This document shows positions 7,247-15,403 of a stretch of DNA of 64,000 nt, piece after piece. Source of the DNA: Streptomyces canus. Lineage in GTDB: Bacteria > Actinomycetota > Actinomycetes > Streptomycetales > Streptomycetaceae. The DNA lies in assembly GCF_001514145.1 (NCBI RefSeq), contig NZ_KQ948660.1:186001-250000 (forward strand), given 5' to 3'. Made by a program: the position numbers and the translations under genes. How positions within the stretch are numbered: the first letter of the stretch is position 1; each line of letters opens with the position of its first letter. The notes below the pieces were generated by a model. That model worked only from the letters and a program-made list of their open reading frames with translations. It searched no databases and was not told the DNA's origin.

Positions 7247-8106
7247 ACACCAAGAACACCAAGACCGTTCTGCCGGCCGTGGCGATGACGGCCGTGTCGA
7301 TGGTGCTGACCCTCGCGGTGGTCTTGATGTGGCTGGGCACGGCGGTGCCGTGGCTGGTCGCTCTCGTGGTCGGTGTGGGTATCGACGGCGGTTGGCTGGC
7401 CACGCTCGCCTACGAGCGCCGCCTGGCCGCTCAGGGCGACCACAGCCGCGTGGTGACCGCCGTGGGTTGGTTGTTCGGTCTGGTCGCTACCGGCTTTCTG
7501 GTCGCTCACGCGCTCACCTCCGACGCGTCTGCCGCCTGGTTGGCGGTGGCGTGGTTGCCGATTGCGGCCAAGGCCCTGTGGCTGGTCCATGGTCTGTGGG
7601 AGCGCACTGCGCTGACCCCGCTGGCACTGGACGCGATCCGCGGTATCCAGCAGGAGGCCCGCGACGAAGCTGCCGTGGCCCGCGCCCGCCTGCGGGCGGA
7701 AGCGACCTCGGAGGAGACCCGGCTGACCGCCGTGACCGGGGCCGGGGCCCGCGTCGCACGCGTCCAGGCCAAGACCGCCAAAACCCTCGCCGGAGCATGG
7801 TCCACGCTGGAGGAGGCACGGCGGGGCGAGGACACCGGCAGGGCACTGACCAGCGTGACGAGCCGCGTCACACCCGACGTCACACCCCGCTGGGAACTCC
7901 CCGTATGGGGCGCTGTCGAGCCCGTTGCCGCGCTGGAGTCGGTCCCGTCCGCACTCAGTGACAGCGAGTTGGACACGCTCGTCGACACGATCCGCACCAG
8001 TCAGACCCCCGCCCTGTCGTACCGGGAGATGGCGTTGCGCTTCCGCGCGGCCGGCCACTCCGCCTCCGAGGTCCGCCTCCGGGCGGCCTGGAAGCGGGTT
8101 GCCTGA
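7243..8106 (+). CDS. spdB: SpdB-like plasmid spread/transfer membrane protein
   Basis: This 287-residue protein starts at ATG 7243 inside the stop of the previous gene. Four hydrophobic segments lie at about 9-32, 34-54, 72-92 and 96-115. A long charged helical/coiled region rich in Ala, Arg and Glu follows (about 130-195), then a C-terminal soluble domain with YREMALRFRAAGHSASEVRLRAAW, which looks like a helix-turn-helix. This is the layout of Spd proteins, which with TraB move plasmid DNA between compartments of the recipient hypha. The stop overlaps the next start (TGATG). Confidence 0.75.
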   Translation: MNTKNTKTVLPAVAMTAVSMVLTLAVVLMWLGTAVPWLVALVVGVGIDGGWLATLAYERRLAAQGDHSRVVTAVGWLFGLVATGFLVAHALTSDASAAWLAVAWLPIAAKALWLVHGLWERTALTPLALDAIRGIQQEARDEAAVARARLRAEATSEETRLTAVTGAGARVARVQAKTAKTLAGAWSTLEEARRGEDTGRALTSVTSRVTPDVTPRWELPVWGAVEPVAALESVPSALSDSELDTLVDTIRTSQTPALSYREMALRFRAAGHSASEVRLRAAWKRVA

Positions 8107-8495
8107 TGTCCGGCGCCTACGGCAAGTGCTACGACCCCTCTGGCGCCCGTCACGGCATACCGACGTACCCGTGGCGCCTGGCCCCGGACGGGTTGGCCAC
8201 CCGAAGGCAGTTACGGGCCCTGGGGCTGCGTCCGGGCGGTCAGTCGATCGCCGCGCAGGCCATGCGCATCAACCGCCGAGCAGGCAGCCCGCGCGTGGCC
8301 TATCTGTACCGCGTCGACTGCGCGCTGCCAGTCCGGCCGATGACCTCGCGCAAGTGGGGCGCCCTCGCCCTGGCGATGCTCGCCCGCCAGACCTGCACGG
8401 CCTGCGGAGTGATCTACAGCTACTGCATTTCCCGCCGGCACGGTATGTGCGGGATCTGCGTCGAGGCCAACCAGACCTCCCAGAAGGGGAGTTGA
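8106..8495 (+). CDS. RRQRL-motif zinc-binding protein of the transfer operon
   Basis: This 129-residue protein starts at an ATG that shares its first base with the upstream stop. It carries the RRQLRALGL motif (about 39-47) that names the family, and a C-terminal zinc site made of CTAC (about 96-99) and CGIC (about 119-122). Members occur almost only in actinomycete conjugative elements between spd and tra genes, and no biochemical function is established. It may bind DNA or a partner protein. Confidence 0.75.
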   Translation: MSGAYGKCYDPSGARHGIPTYPWRLAPDGLATRRQLRALGLRPGGQSIAAQAMRINRRAGSPRVAYLYRVDCALPVRPMTSRKWGALALAMLARQTCTACGVIYSYCISRRHGMCGICVEANQTSQKGS

Positions 8496-8496
8496 C

Positions 8497-8814
8497 ATGG
8501 GTAAGCCGGGCACGCGTCGCCTGGACAAGGAGATCAGGCTGACCGAGCGCAAGCTGGAAGCGGTCCGCAACGGTGAGATGTGGCCGCTGACCAGCCAGGA
8601 GCGCCGTCAGGTGCTGCGGGGTCTGGTCGGTGGCTCCTACCGGGTGGCGCGGGGCAAGAGCACTGCCCGCGCCGAACGGCAGATGGACAACGTCTCGACA
8701 TCCGCCGAGACCCGGCTGATCGCCGAACTCACCGCGTTGCAGGGCGAGCGTCAGCGGCTCGTCACCGAGGCCGCCAAGGACAAGGCCGCCAAGAAGTCCT
8801 CGGGCTGGTGGTGA
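8497..8814 (+). CDS. Small charged helical element protein
   Basis: The product has 105 residues and is almost entirely charged and helical, with Lys/Arg-rich stretches (RRLDKEIRLTERKLEAVR, 7-24) and a C-terminal coiled segment (about 72-98, ending KKSSGWW). An AGGGGAG ribosome binding site precedes the ATG. No named domain is visible. It is part of the tightly packed transfer operon; two bases separate its stop from the next start. Function unknown. Confidence 0.65.
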   Translation: MGKPGTRRLDKEIRLTERKLEAVRNGEMWPLTSQERRQVLRGLVGGSYRVARGKSTARAERQMDNVSTSAETRLIAELTALQGERQRLVTEAAKDKAAKKSSGWW

Positions 8815-8816
8815 GC

Positions 8817-8987
8817 ATGGCCGCCACCGAGACGCCCCCGGGTGAGTGCCCACAGTGCTGGGAGCACGCCCACAACAAGCGCATCCACCGCGCGCTGAAG
8901 CCGCGCCAGGACTGCAAGCCGTGCCTGGACCACATGAACAACGGCTGCCCCTACCTGGTGCCCAAGAAGAAGTCGAGCTGGTGGTGA
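8817..8987 (+). CDS. 56-residue Cys-rich element protein, pRL2-8-like
   Basis: The protein contains CPQCW (about 11-15), CKPC (about 33-36), an HM and a further Cys in NNGCP, enough for a small zinc ribbon. It resembles, from memory, the small plasmid family annotated pRL2-8. It ends in the same KKSSxWW tail as the preceding gene, which suggests a local duplication of the gene end. The stop is two bases from the next start. No function is known. Confidence 0.65.
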   Translation: MAATETPPGECPQCWEHAHNKRIHRALKPRQDCKPCLDHMNNGCPYLVPKKKSSWW

Positions 8988-8989
8988 GC

Positions 8990-9298
8990 ATGAGCATGGA
9001 CCACCCCCGTTGCCCCGCCGCTCACCCGCAAGATCCCACCGCCTGTGTCGGCCCGGTCGCCGTGACCGTGCTGGACGCGACCGGTGCCGGGGCTGACGGG
9101 TGCGAGCACCATGGCGCCCGCCTGCTCGCCTCGCTCGACCGGGGCCGCGTGTACCCGCTGCCCGACGCCCGGCCCGGCGCCGCCGTCCGCGTCTTCACGG
9201 CCGCTGACACCCTGCGGCCGTTCTGCTGGATCGACGGGCCGCGTACCAAGCCCTCGCAGCTCAGCCACGCGGAGAACCGTGCCCGCGAAGGCCGCTGA
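8990..9298 (+). CDS. Hypothetical element protein
   Basis: This 102-residue product starts at the ATG at 8990 (a second ATG lies two codons later). Cys and His residues are scattered through the N-terminal half (CPAAH, TACVG, CEHHG), and the rest is a soluble alpha/beta-like sequence without recognisable motifs. It is the last gene before a strong hairpin and probably the end of the small-gene operon. I do not recognise the family. Confidence 0.6.
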   Translation: MSMDHPRCPAAHPQDPTACVGPVAVTVLDATGAGADGCEHHGARLLASLDRGRVYPLPDARPGAAVRVFTAADTLRPFCWIDGPRTKPSQLSHAENRAREGR

Positions 9299-9304
9299 TC
9301 TGCC

Positions 9305-9343
9305 CCGGGGTGGCCGCCCCTGCCACGGACCCGGCCACCCCGG
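9305..9343 (+). terminator. Perfect 12-bp stem-loop between the small-gene operon and traB
   Basis: CCGGGGTGGCCG (9305-9316) pairs fully with CGGCCACCCCGG (9332-9343) around a 15-base loop. It follows the stop at 9298 and precedes the traB start at 9395, so it probably terminates or attenuates the operon. Confidence 0.6.
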
Positions 9344-9394
9344 CAACTCCTCAACCTCCCGCCCCTGCTCGGGGCAGTCAGGAGCACGTTCAGC

Positions 9395-11515
9395 ATGTCC
9401 GAGAACGTCATCAGCCTCCACAAGAACCCCGACCCCGAACCGCCCGCCGACGCATCCGTGACCACGCTGACCGTGGTCCCCGACCCCGCTCCGGCCAAGC
9501 CCACACCGCTGTGGGTGCGCTCCGGGCGCGCCGTGCGCACCGTCGTCACGCACGAGACCACCAAGACGACCGCCCGCACCGTGGCCCGGCACGGCCTCTA
9601 CACCGTCAACGGGGGCCGGATCGTGGCCCGCCGCACCTGGGACGGCAAGACCGGCGCACGCTACGAACGCATGCTCCGTGCCGCCGAAGCCGCGGGCAAC
9701 TACGAGGTCGCCGAGGAGTGGGAGGAGCGGTTGCAGCGCTTCCGCGAGGCCCGCCACCGCCGCCGCATGGACCTGCTCCACTCACCCGTAGACGTGGCCA
9801 AGGGCGTCGGGGTCGGCGTCGGCATGAGCATCGGCGTGCTGGTCGCGCTCGGGGTCGTGATGGCCATCAACAACCACGACATCACCGATGTCATCACCCC
9901 GCTTGCGGCGACGGTCGAGTTCATCGGCGTGCTGATCAGGATCGTGCAGGTCGTATGGGGTCCCGCCCTCGTGATCGGCCCGTTGCTGGCCCTGCTGGGC
10001 ATGTGGGCGGTCGGCAGCAAGCAGCAGGCTGCCCCCGCCTGGGTCATGCCGGCCAACGTCCGCAGCGGCGAGGGTGAGCCGATCACCCCGTCCATCGTCG
10101 TCAAGGCCCTGCGCGACCTCGGCATCCCGGCGATGCGCAACGCCATCAAGGAGATGGGCGACGCCGGCGCGGCCATGCTGGGCCCGATCCGGATCGCCGG
10201 ATGCGGCGTCGAAGTCGACGTCACCCTGCCCTCGGGGGTGTCGACGAACGAGGTACAGCAGCGCCGCCGCAAGCTCGCCGAGAACCTGACCCGGCACGAG
10301 CACGAGGTGTTCATCACCATCCCCACCGCCGCCCGCACGGTCCGTCTGTGGGTTGCCGACTCCGGCGCCCTGGACGAGCCGATCGGGCCGTCGCCGCTGG
10401 TCACGGACGAGTCGATGACCGCCGACTACGCCAAGGGCAAGGCGCCGTGGGGTCAGGACCTGCGCGGCGACATGGCAGCGCTGAGCCTGTATCAGCGCCA
10501 CCTCCTGATCACCGGGTTGTCGAACCAAGGCAAGACCGTTGCCCTGCGCTCTCTGGCCCTGTGGCTGGCGCTCGACAAGTCGGTGCAGTTCTGGATCGGA
10601 GACCTCAAGGGCGTGGGCGACTGGGCCAAGTTCCTGGGCCTGGCCGCCCGGCTGATCCAGGGCCCGACCGATGACCACGTCATCCAGGTGACCGAGATGG
10701 TGGAGGACGCGGTGGAGGAGATGAACCGCCGCATCCAGGCCCCGCCCGGAACGGTGTTCCCCGCCCTGATCGTGATCGTCGACGAAGCACAGATGGCGTT
10801 CATGTGCCCGGTCCTCGACGACGAGAAGCGCCCCTACGGCGGCTCGAAGGCCACCTCGCGGTACTTCATGGCCGTCCGCAAGATTCACAACCAGGGTCGC
10901 GCGGTGAACGTGCTGATGTGGCAGGGCACGCAGGACCCCACCGACCAGAACCTGCCCAAGCTGGTCCGCGAAGGGGCGCACACCCGTGCCTCGCTCGCCC
11001 TCGGGACCGAGTCTCAGGCGCGGATGGCGCTGGGGGACAAGGCAGTCGACGGGGGCGCCGCCCCGAACCTGCTGCGTCCGGGGCTGGATCAGGGAACGTT
11101 GGTCCTCGCGTCGTCCGGCATCGACATTCCGGCCGGGCAGGCGTCCATCACGGTGCGCACGCACTACATCGACGACGATGCGGCCGAAGCCATCATCGAG
11201 CGCGCCAAGGCCCTGCGCGACGGCGTCACCACGCTCACCGTCATCGAGCGGGGCGAGCAGCGCGACGCGCTCGCCGACATCGCCGCCGTACTCGGGGACG
11301 CCCCGCGTGTGCTCACTCAGGACGTCCTCAAGCGGCTGGCCGTACTGGACGCGGACACCTACGGCAAGTGGTCGTTCATCGACCTCAAGCGCGTCCTGGA
11401 CGGCACCGGAGCCGAGCCCTACAAGTCGGACGGCCGCATGGTCGTGGGTGCCGAACGCGTCTCACGCGCCCTCACCAACCGCGACACCGACCATTCCGCT
11501 TCCGACGCCGGATAG
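9395..11515 (+). CDS. traB: TraB/FtsK-SpoIIIE-type conjugal DNA translocase
   Basis: This 706-residue protein has a charged N-terminus, two membrane helices (about 137-157 and 182-205), and an FtsK-like motor with Walker A GLSNQGKT (374-381) and Walker B LIVIVDE (458-464). About residues 560-706 form the C-terminal part, which in TraB proteins carries a winged helix that recognises repeats of the clt locus. TraB alone moves double-stranded plasmid DNA between mycelia. This one should do so for the excised element. The start is the ATG 52 bases after the hairpin, with AGGAG about 9381. A field of CAGGGAG repeats, a plausible recognition site, lies just downstream. Confidence 0.93.
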   Translation: MSENVISLHKNPDPEPPADASVTTLTVVPDPAPAKPTPLWVRSGRAVRTVVTHETTKTTARTVARHGLYTVNGGRIVARRTWDGKTGARYERMLRAAEAAGNYEVAEEWEERLQRFREARHRRRMDLLHSPVDVAKGVGVGVGMSIGVLVALGVVMAINNHDITDVITPLAATVEFIGVLIRIVQVVWGPALVIGPLLALLGMWAVGSKQQAAPAWVMPANVRSGEGEPITPSIVVKALRDLGIPAMRNAIKEMGDAGAAMLGPIRIAGCGVEVDVTLPSGVSTNEVQQRRRKLAENLTRHEHEVFITIPTAARTVRLWVADSGALDEPIGPSPLVTDESMTADYAKGKAPWGQDLRGDMAALSLYQRHLLITGLSNQGKTVALRSLALWLALDKSVQFWIGDLKGVGDWAKFLGLAARLIQGPTDDHVIQVTEMVEDAVEEMNRRIQAPPGTVFPALIVIVDEAQMAFMCPVLDDEKRPYGGSKATSRYFMAVRKIHNQGRAVNVLMWQGTQDPTDQNLPKLVREGAHTRASLALGTESQARMALGDKAVDGGAAPNLLRPGLDQGTLVLASSGIDIPAGQASITVRTHYIDDDAAEAIIERAKALRDGVTTLTVIERGEQRDALADIAAVLGDAPRVLTQDVLKRLAVLDADTYGKWSFIDLKRVLDGTGAEPYKSDGRMVVGAERVSRALTNRDTDHSASDAG

Positions 11516-11538
11516 CAGGGAGCCGACCCCGCCCGGGG

Positions 11539-11695
11539 CAGGGAGGCAGGGAGAACTCCCTCACCCCCTCCCTGCCCCACCTCCCTGGACCTGACCTGCA
11601 CAGATGATCAATCAGGGAGGCAGGGAGGCGGCGCAGGTCAACCCCCGAAAACCCCCTCCAGAGCGCACCCCGAAGGGGGTGTCCCTGCCTCCCTG
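11539..11695. repeat. CAGGGAG heptamer cluster downstream of traB
   Basis: CAGGGAG occurs in four pairs of alternating orientation: direct pair 11539-11553, inverted pair 11568-11587, direct pair 11613-11627 and inverted pair 11682-11695. One copy in the last pair has a mismatch at its first base. Alternating pairs can fold into hairpins. Pairs of 7- to 8-base repeats next to tra genes are the usual form of TraB recognition sequences in Streptomyces clt loci, so this is a clt candidate. A terminator or a protein-binding array is the alternative. Confidence 0.65.
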
Positions 11696-11719
11696 AACAC
11701 TCGCCGAAAGGGATTCCGC

Positions 11720-12196
11720 ATGTACCCCGAAACCACCCCCGGCAGCGTCCGGCCGGACGCCGGAATGACCGAGGACGATGCCGCCGTTGAAGCTCGCCGG
11801 ATCATCGCCGACGCCTACCGGCCCACCGCCTACCGCGACGACACCCCGGCCCCCGCCTACGGCACCAACCCGCCCGTCGTGCAGCCGGGACGGCCCCCGA
11901 TGAGCCAGGGCGCCACCGACGCGAGCGTGCTCATGCTCGCCGGCGGCACCACCACCGCCATGGTCGGCGGCACCGCGGCCGTGCTCATGTACCTCTCGCA
12001 GTTCGCCGACCCGCTCGTGTGCGGCCTCGTGTTCGGCGCCCCCACCGCCCTCGTGCTCGCCCTCGCCCGGCTCGCCACCAAGGCCAAGCCCGCCCCGGAC
12101 GTCCACCACCACTACGAGGGACCCGTCTACCAGGACCGACGCAACGTCCACAGCCGCACGACCGGTGTGTGGGCCAAGACCAACAACCACGAGTAG
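11720..12196 (+). CDS. Small membrane protein, Spd-like
   Basis: This 158-residue protein has a Pro-rich N-terminal cytoplasmic region (about 1-65) and two membrane helices (about 68-92 and 97-118), the second ending in charged residues. A His-rich tail follows (VHHHYEGP, about 127-134). It lies alone between traB and the methyltransferase gene and is closed by a hairpin. Location and topology fit the small spread proteins of these elements. No specific function can be assigned. Confidence 0.6.
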   Translation: MYPETTPGSVRPDAGMTEDDAAVEARRIIADAYRPTAYRDDTPAPAYGTNPPVVQPGRPPMSQGATDASVLMLAGGTTTAMVGGTAAVLMYLSQFADPLVCGLVFGAPTALVLALARLATKAKPAPDVHHHYEGPVYQDRRNVHSRTTGVWAKTNNHE

Positions 12197-12204
12197 CGAC
12201 GCCA

Positions 12205-12242
12205 AGGGCGGCCCCCGTCTCGCCAAAGTCCGGGGCCGCCCT
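12205..12242 (+). terminator. Stem-loop after the small membrane protein gene
   Basis: AGGGCGGCCCC (12205-12215) pairs fully with GGGGCCGCCCT (12232-12242). It separates the transfer genes from the methyltransferase/replication operon. A second small stem (CAACAG/CTGTTG, 12256-12269) lies just before the next ribosome binding site. Confidence 0.6.
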
Positions 12243-12281
12243 GGTCTCCAGTCCTCAACAGACCTGTTGGAGGTCTCCAGC

Positions 12282-13013
12282 ATGACCCAACCCACTGACA
12301 TCCGGCGAGAGCGCACCCCACGGCCGCGCGTGCTGGATCTGTTCTCGTGCGCCGGCGGCGCCGCCGTGGGCTATCACCGGGCCGGGTTCGACCTGGACGG
12401 ATGCGACATCGCCGACCGACCGAACTACCCCTTCACGCACCACCGGGGCGACGCGCTCGAATACCTCGCCCACCTGATCGCGACCGAGGAGATCCACCGG
12501 TACGCGTTCGTGCACGCCTCACCGCCCTGCCAGGACAAGTGCACCCTGACCGTGGGCACCAACGCCTCGCAGGGATGGGGCGGCACCCATGTGGACCTGG
12601 TCGCACCGACCCGCGCCCTGCTCGAACTCACCGGTCTGCCCTTCGTCATCGAGCAGCCCAACGGCCGCGCGGAGATCCGCAAAGACCTCACCCTGTGCGG
12701 CGAGATGTTCGGTCTCGGAGTCATCCGGCATCGCAACTTCGAGCTGGGCCGCTGGACGACCACGCAGCCGGCGCACGTGCGGCATCGGGGCCGCGTACGC
12801 GGCTACCGGCACGGCGCCTACTTCGACGGCCCGTACGTCGCCGCCTACGGCAACGGCGGAGGCAAGCCGTCCATCCCGGAGCTGCAAGAGGCCATGGGCA
12901 TCACTTGGACCGACGTGCGCGAGGAACTCACCGAAGCCATTCCGCCCGCCTACAGCGAGTTCATCGGCCGCGCATTCCTCGCCGACGCGGGAACGCTGGA
13001 GGCAGTCGCATGA
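12282..13013 (+). CDS. Orphan DNA cytosine methyltransferase-like protein
   Basis: The 243-residue protein has C5-methyltransferase landmarks: motif I VLDLFSCAGG (about 18-27) with a second SAM strand (FDLDGCDIADRP), motif IV SPPCQ with the catalytic Cys (about 83-87), and EQPNGR (about 123-128) in place of the usual motif VI ENV. It is short and has almost no target-recognition domain. No endonuclease gene is next to it. In AICEs such genes travel with the replication operon and probably mark the element's DNA. The stop overlaps the Prim-Pol start (ATGA at 13010-13013). The Gln in motif VI makes loss or change of activity possible. Confidence 0.75.
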   Translation: MTQPTDIRRERTPRPRVLDLFSCAGGAAVGYHRAGFDLDGCDIADRPNYPFTHHRGDALEYLAHLIATEEIHRYAFVHASPPCQDKCTLTVGTNASQGWGGTHVDLVAPTRALLELTGLPFVIEQPNGRAEIRKDLTLCGEMFGLGVIRHRNFELGRWTTTQPAHVRHRGRVRGYRHGAYFDGPYVAAYGNGGGKPSIPELQEAMGITWTDVREELTEAIPPAYSEFIGRAFLADAGTLEAVA

Positions 13014-13858
13014 GCACCGCGATCACCCACCTGCGGACCGCGCTCGACCTCGCGGCAGCCGGTGTTCCGGCCCTGCCCCTGCGGGCCGGGAAGCTGCCGT
13101 TCGGGAACTGCCCGGCCTGCGCCCACAACGCGTGCGGCGGCCGGCCGAACATGAAGACCCCCGGCCCCTGCACCTGCCCGGCGCCGTGCCACGGATGGGC
13201 CGCCGCCACCACCGACCCCACCATTCTGAGCACTCAGGAGTGGGCGCGCGCGTGGCGGGAAGCGGCGGCGGTCGCCTACCACCCGGGCGGCGCCGGTCTG
13301 ACCGTCGTCGACCTCGATAACACGGAAGCCCTCGTGTGGGCCCGCGAGACGCTGCCCGTCACCCGGATCGTGCGTACCACCCGGGGTGAGCACTGGATCT
13401 ACCAGGGCGTCATGCAGTCCGCCAACGGGGTTCGGTCCGGTGTGGACATCAAGTCCCTTATGCAGTACGCCCGTTGGCTTGGATCCGGCACCGGCACACC
13501 TACCGCTCTGCCGGGCTCTGTGCGCGCCCTGGTGGTAAAGGAGCCGACCCCAGCCCGCAAGACGTCACAGACGCTCACAGTGCCCCTCAGGGGCGGGCAG
13601 GAGGAGTGCCGCCACCGCACCCCCGCCTATCTGGAGCGTGGCATCGCCATGGGCGTGCAGCGCATCACCGAGGCCCGCAACGCGGTCCACGCCACCGTCT
13701 ACCGCACCTTCCTGGCCGTGCTGTCCGCCCACGGCGGGTGCGGATGCCTCACCGACACCCACGTTGCGCGGCTGTTCACCGCGGCGCAGGCCAAGGGCGA
13801 ATCGGCGAGGCACTGCACGGATGCGTGGACCAACGCCCGCACCAGGTTGGGACTGTGA
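13010..13858 (+). CDS. Bifunctional DNA primase/polymerase (Prim-Pol) replication protein
   Basis: This 282-residue protein has an AEP-type Prim-Pol domain: PALPLRAGKLP (20-30), a Cys cluster (C34, C37, C42, C54, C56, C60) that could bind zinc, the metal-binding DLD (101-103) in LTVVDLDN, TTRGEHW (123-129) and GVDIKS (144-149). These motifs start DNA synthesis at the origin. AICEs of the RepPP class use such a protein for replication. Here the helicase part is a separate gene two bases downstream. The C-terminal 80 residues are helical. The gene starts inside the methyltransferase stop. Confidence 0.85.
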   Translation: MSTAITHLRTALDLAAAGVPALPLRAGKLPFGNCPACAHNACGGRPNMKTPGPCTCPAPCHGWAAATTDPTILSTQEWARAWREAAAVAYHPGGAGLTVVDLDNTEALVWARETLPVTRIVRTTRGEHWIYQGVMQSANGVRSGVDIKSLMQYARWLGSGTGTPTALPGSVRALVVKEPTPARKTSQTLTVPLRGGQEECRHRTPAYLERGIAMGVQRITEARNAVHATVYRTFLAVLSAHGGCGCLTDTHVARLFTAAQAKGESARHCTDAWTNARTRLGL

Positions 13859-13860
13859 CC

Positions 13861-15336
13861 ATGTCCGAGGACGACGAGAAGAACCCCGCCCGCAAGGTCA
13901 TCACCGACTACGCACAGAGCCACTTCCGGTACTTCCGCACCGCCGACGGCACCGTATACGCGCAGAAGAACGGCCACCCCGTGGCCCGCCCGATGCGCTC
14001 CCAGGGCACCACCGGCAGCCACCGCCAGGAACTCATGGTCGGCCTGTTCAAGGACGGGGTCGGCGTGTTCAACGGGACCGCGCTCAAGGAGGCGCTGGAC
14101 TTGATCGAAGCCCTCGCGCTGTACGAGGACACGCACGCGGTGAACATCCGCGTCGCCCCCGGATTCGACGGGGCAACCTGGCTGGACCTCGGGCGTAACG
14201 ACGGACAGTCCGTCCGTATCCACCCCACCGGCTGGGACATCCTCACCCCCGACCCGCGCGAAGTGTGCTGGCGGCGCACCCAGCTCACCGGCGAACTCCC
14301 CCTGCCCGCCAAGGACACAGGCGGCAAAGGCATCGATGCCCTGATGCGGCTGTGCAACTTCGCCACCGCGGAAACCGAATGCCTGGCCATCGCCTGGCTG
14401 ATCGGCTGCCTGGGGCCGTCCGTGCCCGTGCCCGCGCCGTTCCTCACCGGACCGCAGGGCGCGGGCAAGTCCACCGGGGGGCGGATGCTCGTGCGGATCA
14501 TCGAGGGCATGAGCGGGGACCTGCGCCGCGCCCCGAAGGATGAGGAGAACCTGATCGCGGCGGTGGCGGCCGGCTGGGTCACCGCCCTGGACAACCTCTC
14601 CCACATGACGCCGGACCTATCGGACGCCATGTGCTGCATCGTTACCGGCGCCGAGAGCGTCAAGCGGGCCCTGTTCACCGACGGCGACGTGTTCCGCGTC
14701 GGCTACCGTCGCCCCCTGCTGCTGACCGGTATCGACGTCGGCGTCATCCGGCCCGACCTCGCCGAACGGCTCCTGCCGCTGCGCCTGGAACGCCCGCGGG
14801 TGCGGCGCACAGAGGCGGAACTGTGGGCTGAGTACGCGGAAGTGCTGCCTGTGGTGCTGGGCTCGCTCCTGGACCTGGCCGTCAAGGTCCGTGCGGCGGA
14901 AGCGGAGACGCCCACGGATCTGCGGATGGCGGACTTTGCACACCTGTGCGCCCAGCTCGATGCCGCAACCGGCCTCGGGGCGCTCGCCGCCTACCGGGCC
15001 AGTCTCGACGACCTCAACGACGACGTCATCGAGGGCGACCTGTTGGCACAGACCGTCCTTGCGCACGCCAGCACTCTCGAACCGGGGGTAGAGCAGCGGA
15101 TGACGTCCACAGAGTGGCTGCACTGCCTCACCCGCCTCTACAGCGGCGAGGACTTCCGTCCGCTGCCCAAGGGGTGGCCGACCACCGGCAAAGTCCTCTC
15201 CGACCGCCTCAAACGCCTACAGCCCACCCTCGCCGCCCGCGGCGTGCTCATCGACTCCGGCCGTACCAAAGAGGGCCGCTACATCGAAATGACCCGCTCG
15301 CCCGCTCCACCGGAACACGAGCAACAGGCGTTCTGA
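13861..15336 (+). CDS. Replication-associated P-loop ATPase/helicase
   Basis: This 491-residue protein begins at ATG 13861, two bases after the Prim-Pol stop (a GTG six bases earlier is also possible). It has Walker A GPQGAGKS (197-204), a Walker B-like strand VTALDN (240-245), and an Arg-rich segment (LRLERPRVRR) that could hold the arginine finger. The C-terminal part contains a winged-helix-like stretch (KVLSDRLKRLQPTLAARGVLI). It looks like the helicase half of a Prim-Pol replication unit. A hairpin and the iteron-like field follow, which puts the likely origin immediately downstream. Confidence 0.78.
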   Translation: MSEDDEKNPARKVITDYAQSHFRYFRTADGTVYAQKNGHPVARPMRSQGTTGSHRQELMVGLFKDGVGVFNGTALKEALDLIEALALYEDTHAVNIRVAPGFDGATWLDLGRNDGQSVRIHPTGWDILTPDPREVCWRRTQLTGELPLPAKDTGGKGIDALMRLCNFATAETECLAIAWLIGCLGPSVPVPAPFLTGPQGAGKSTGGRMLVRIIEGMSGDLRRAPKDEENLIAAVAAGWVTALDNLSHMTPDLSDAMCCIVTGAESVKRALFTDGDVFRVGYRRPLLLTGIDVGVIRPDLAERLLPLRLERPRVRRTEAELWAEYAEVLPVVLGSLLDLAVKVRAAEAETPTDLRMADFAHLCAQLDAATGLGALAAYRASLDDLNDDVIEGDLLAQTVLAHASTLEPGVEQRMTSTEWLHCLTRLYSGEDFRPLPKGWPTTGKVLSDRLKRLQPTLAARGVLIDSGRTKEGRYIEMTRSPAPPEHEQQAF

Positions 15337-15351
15337 CCGACGGGGCACAGA

Positions 15352-15403
15352 CCGAACAGCAAGAGGAGCACCACCGGACAGGCGTGCTCCTCTTGCTGTT
15401 CGG
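15352..15403 (+). terminator. Perfect 20-bp stem-loop after the replication operon
   Basis: A 20-base arm starting CCGAACAGC (15352-15371) pairs without mismatch with the arm ending GCTGTTCGG (15384-15403) around a 12-base loop. It begins 15 bases after the stop codon and is probably the terminator of the methyltransferase/replication operon. Confidence 0.75.
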
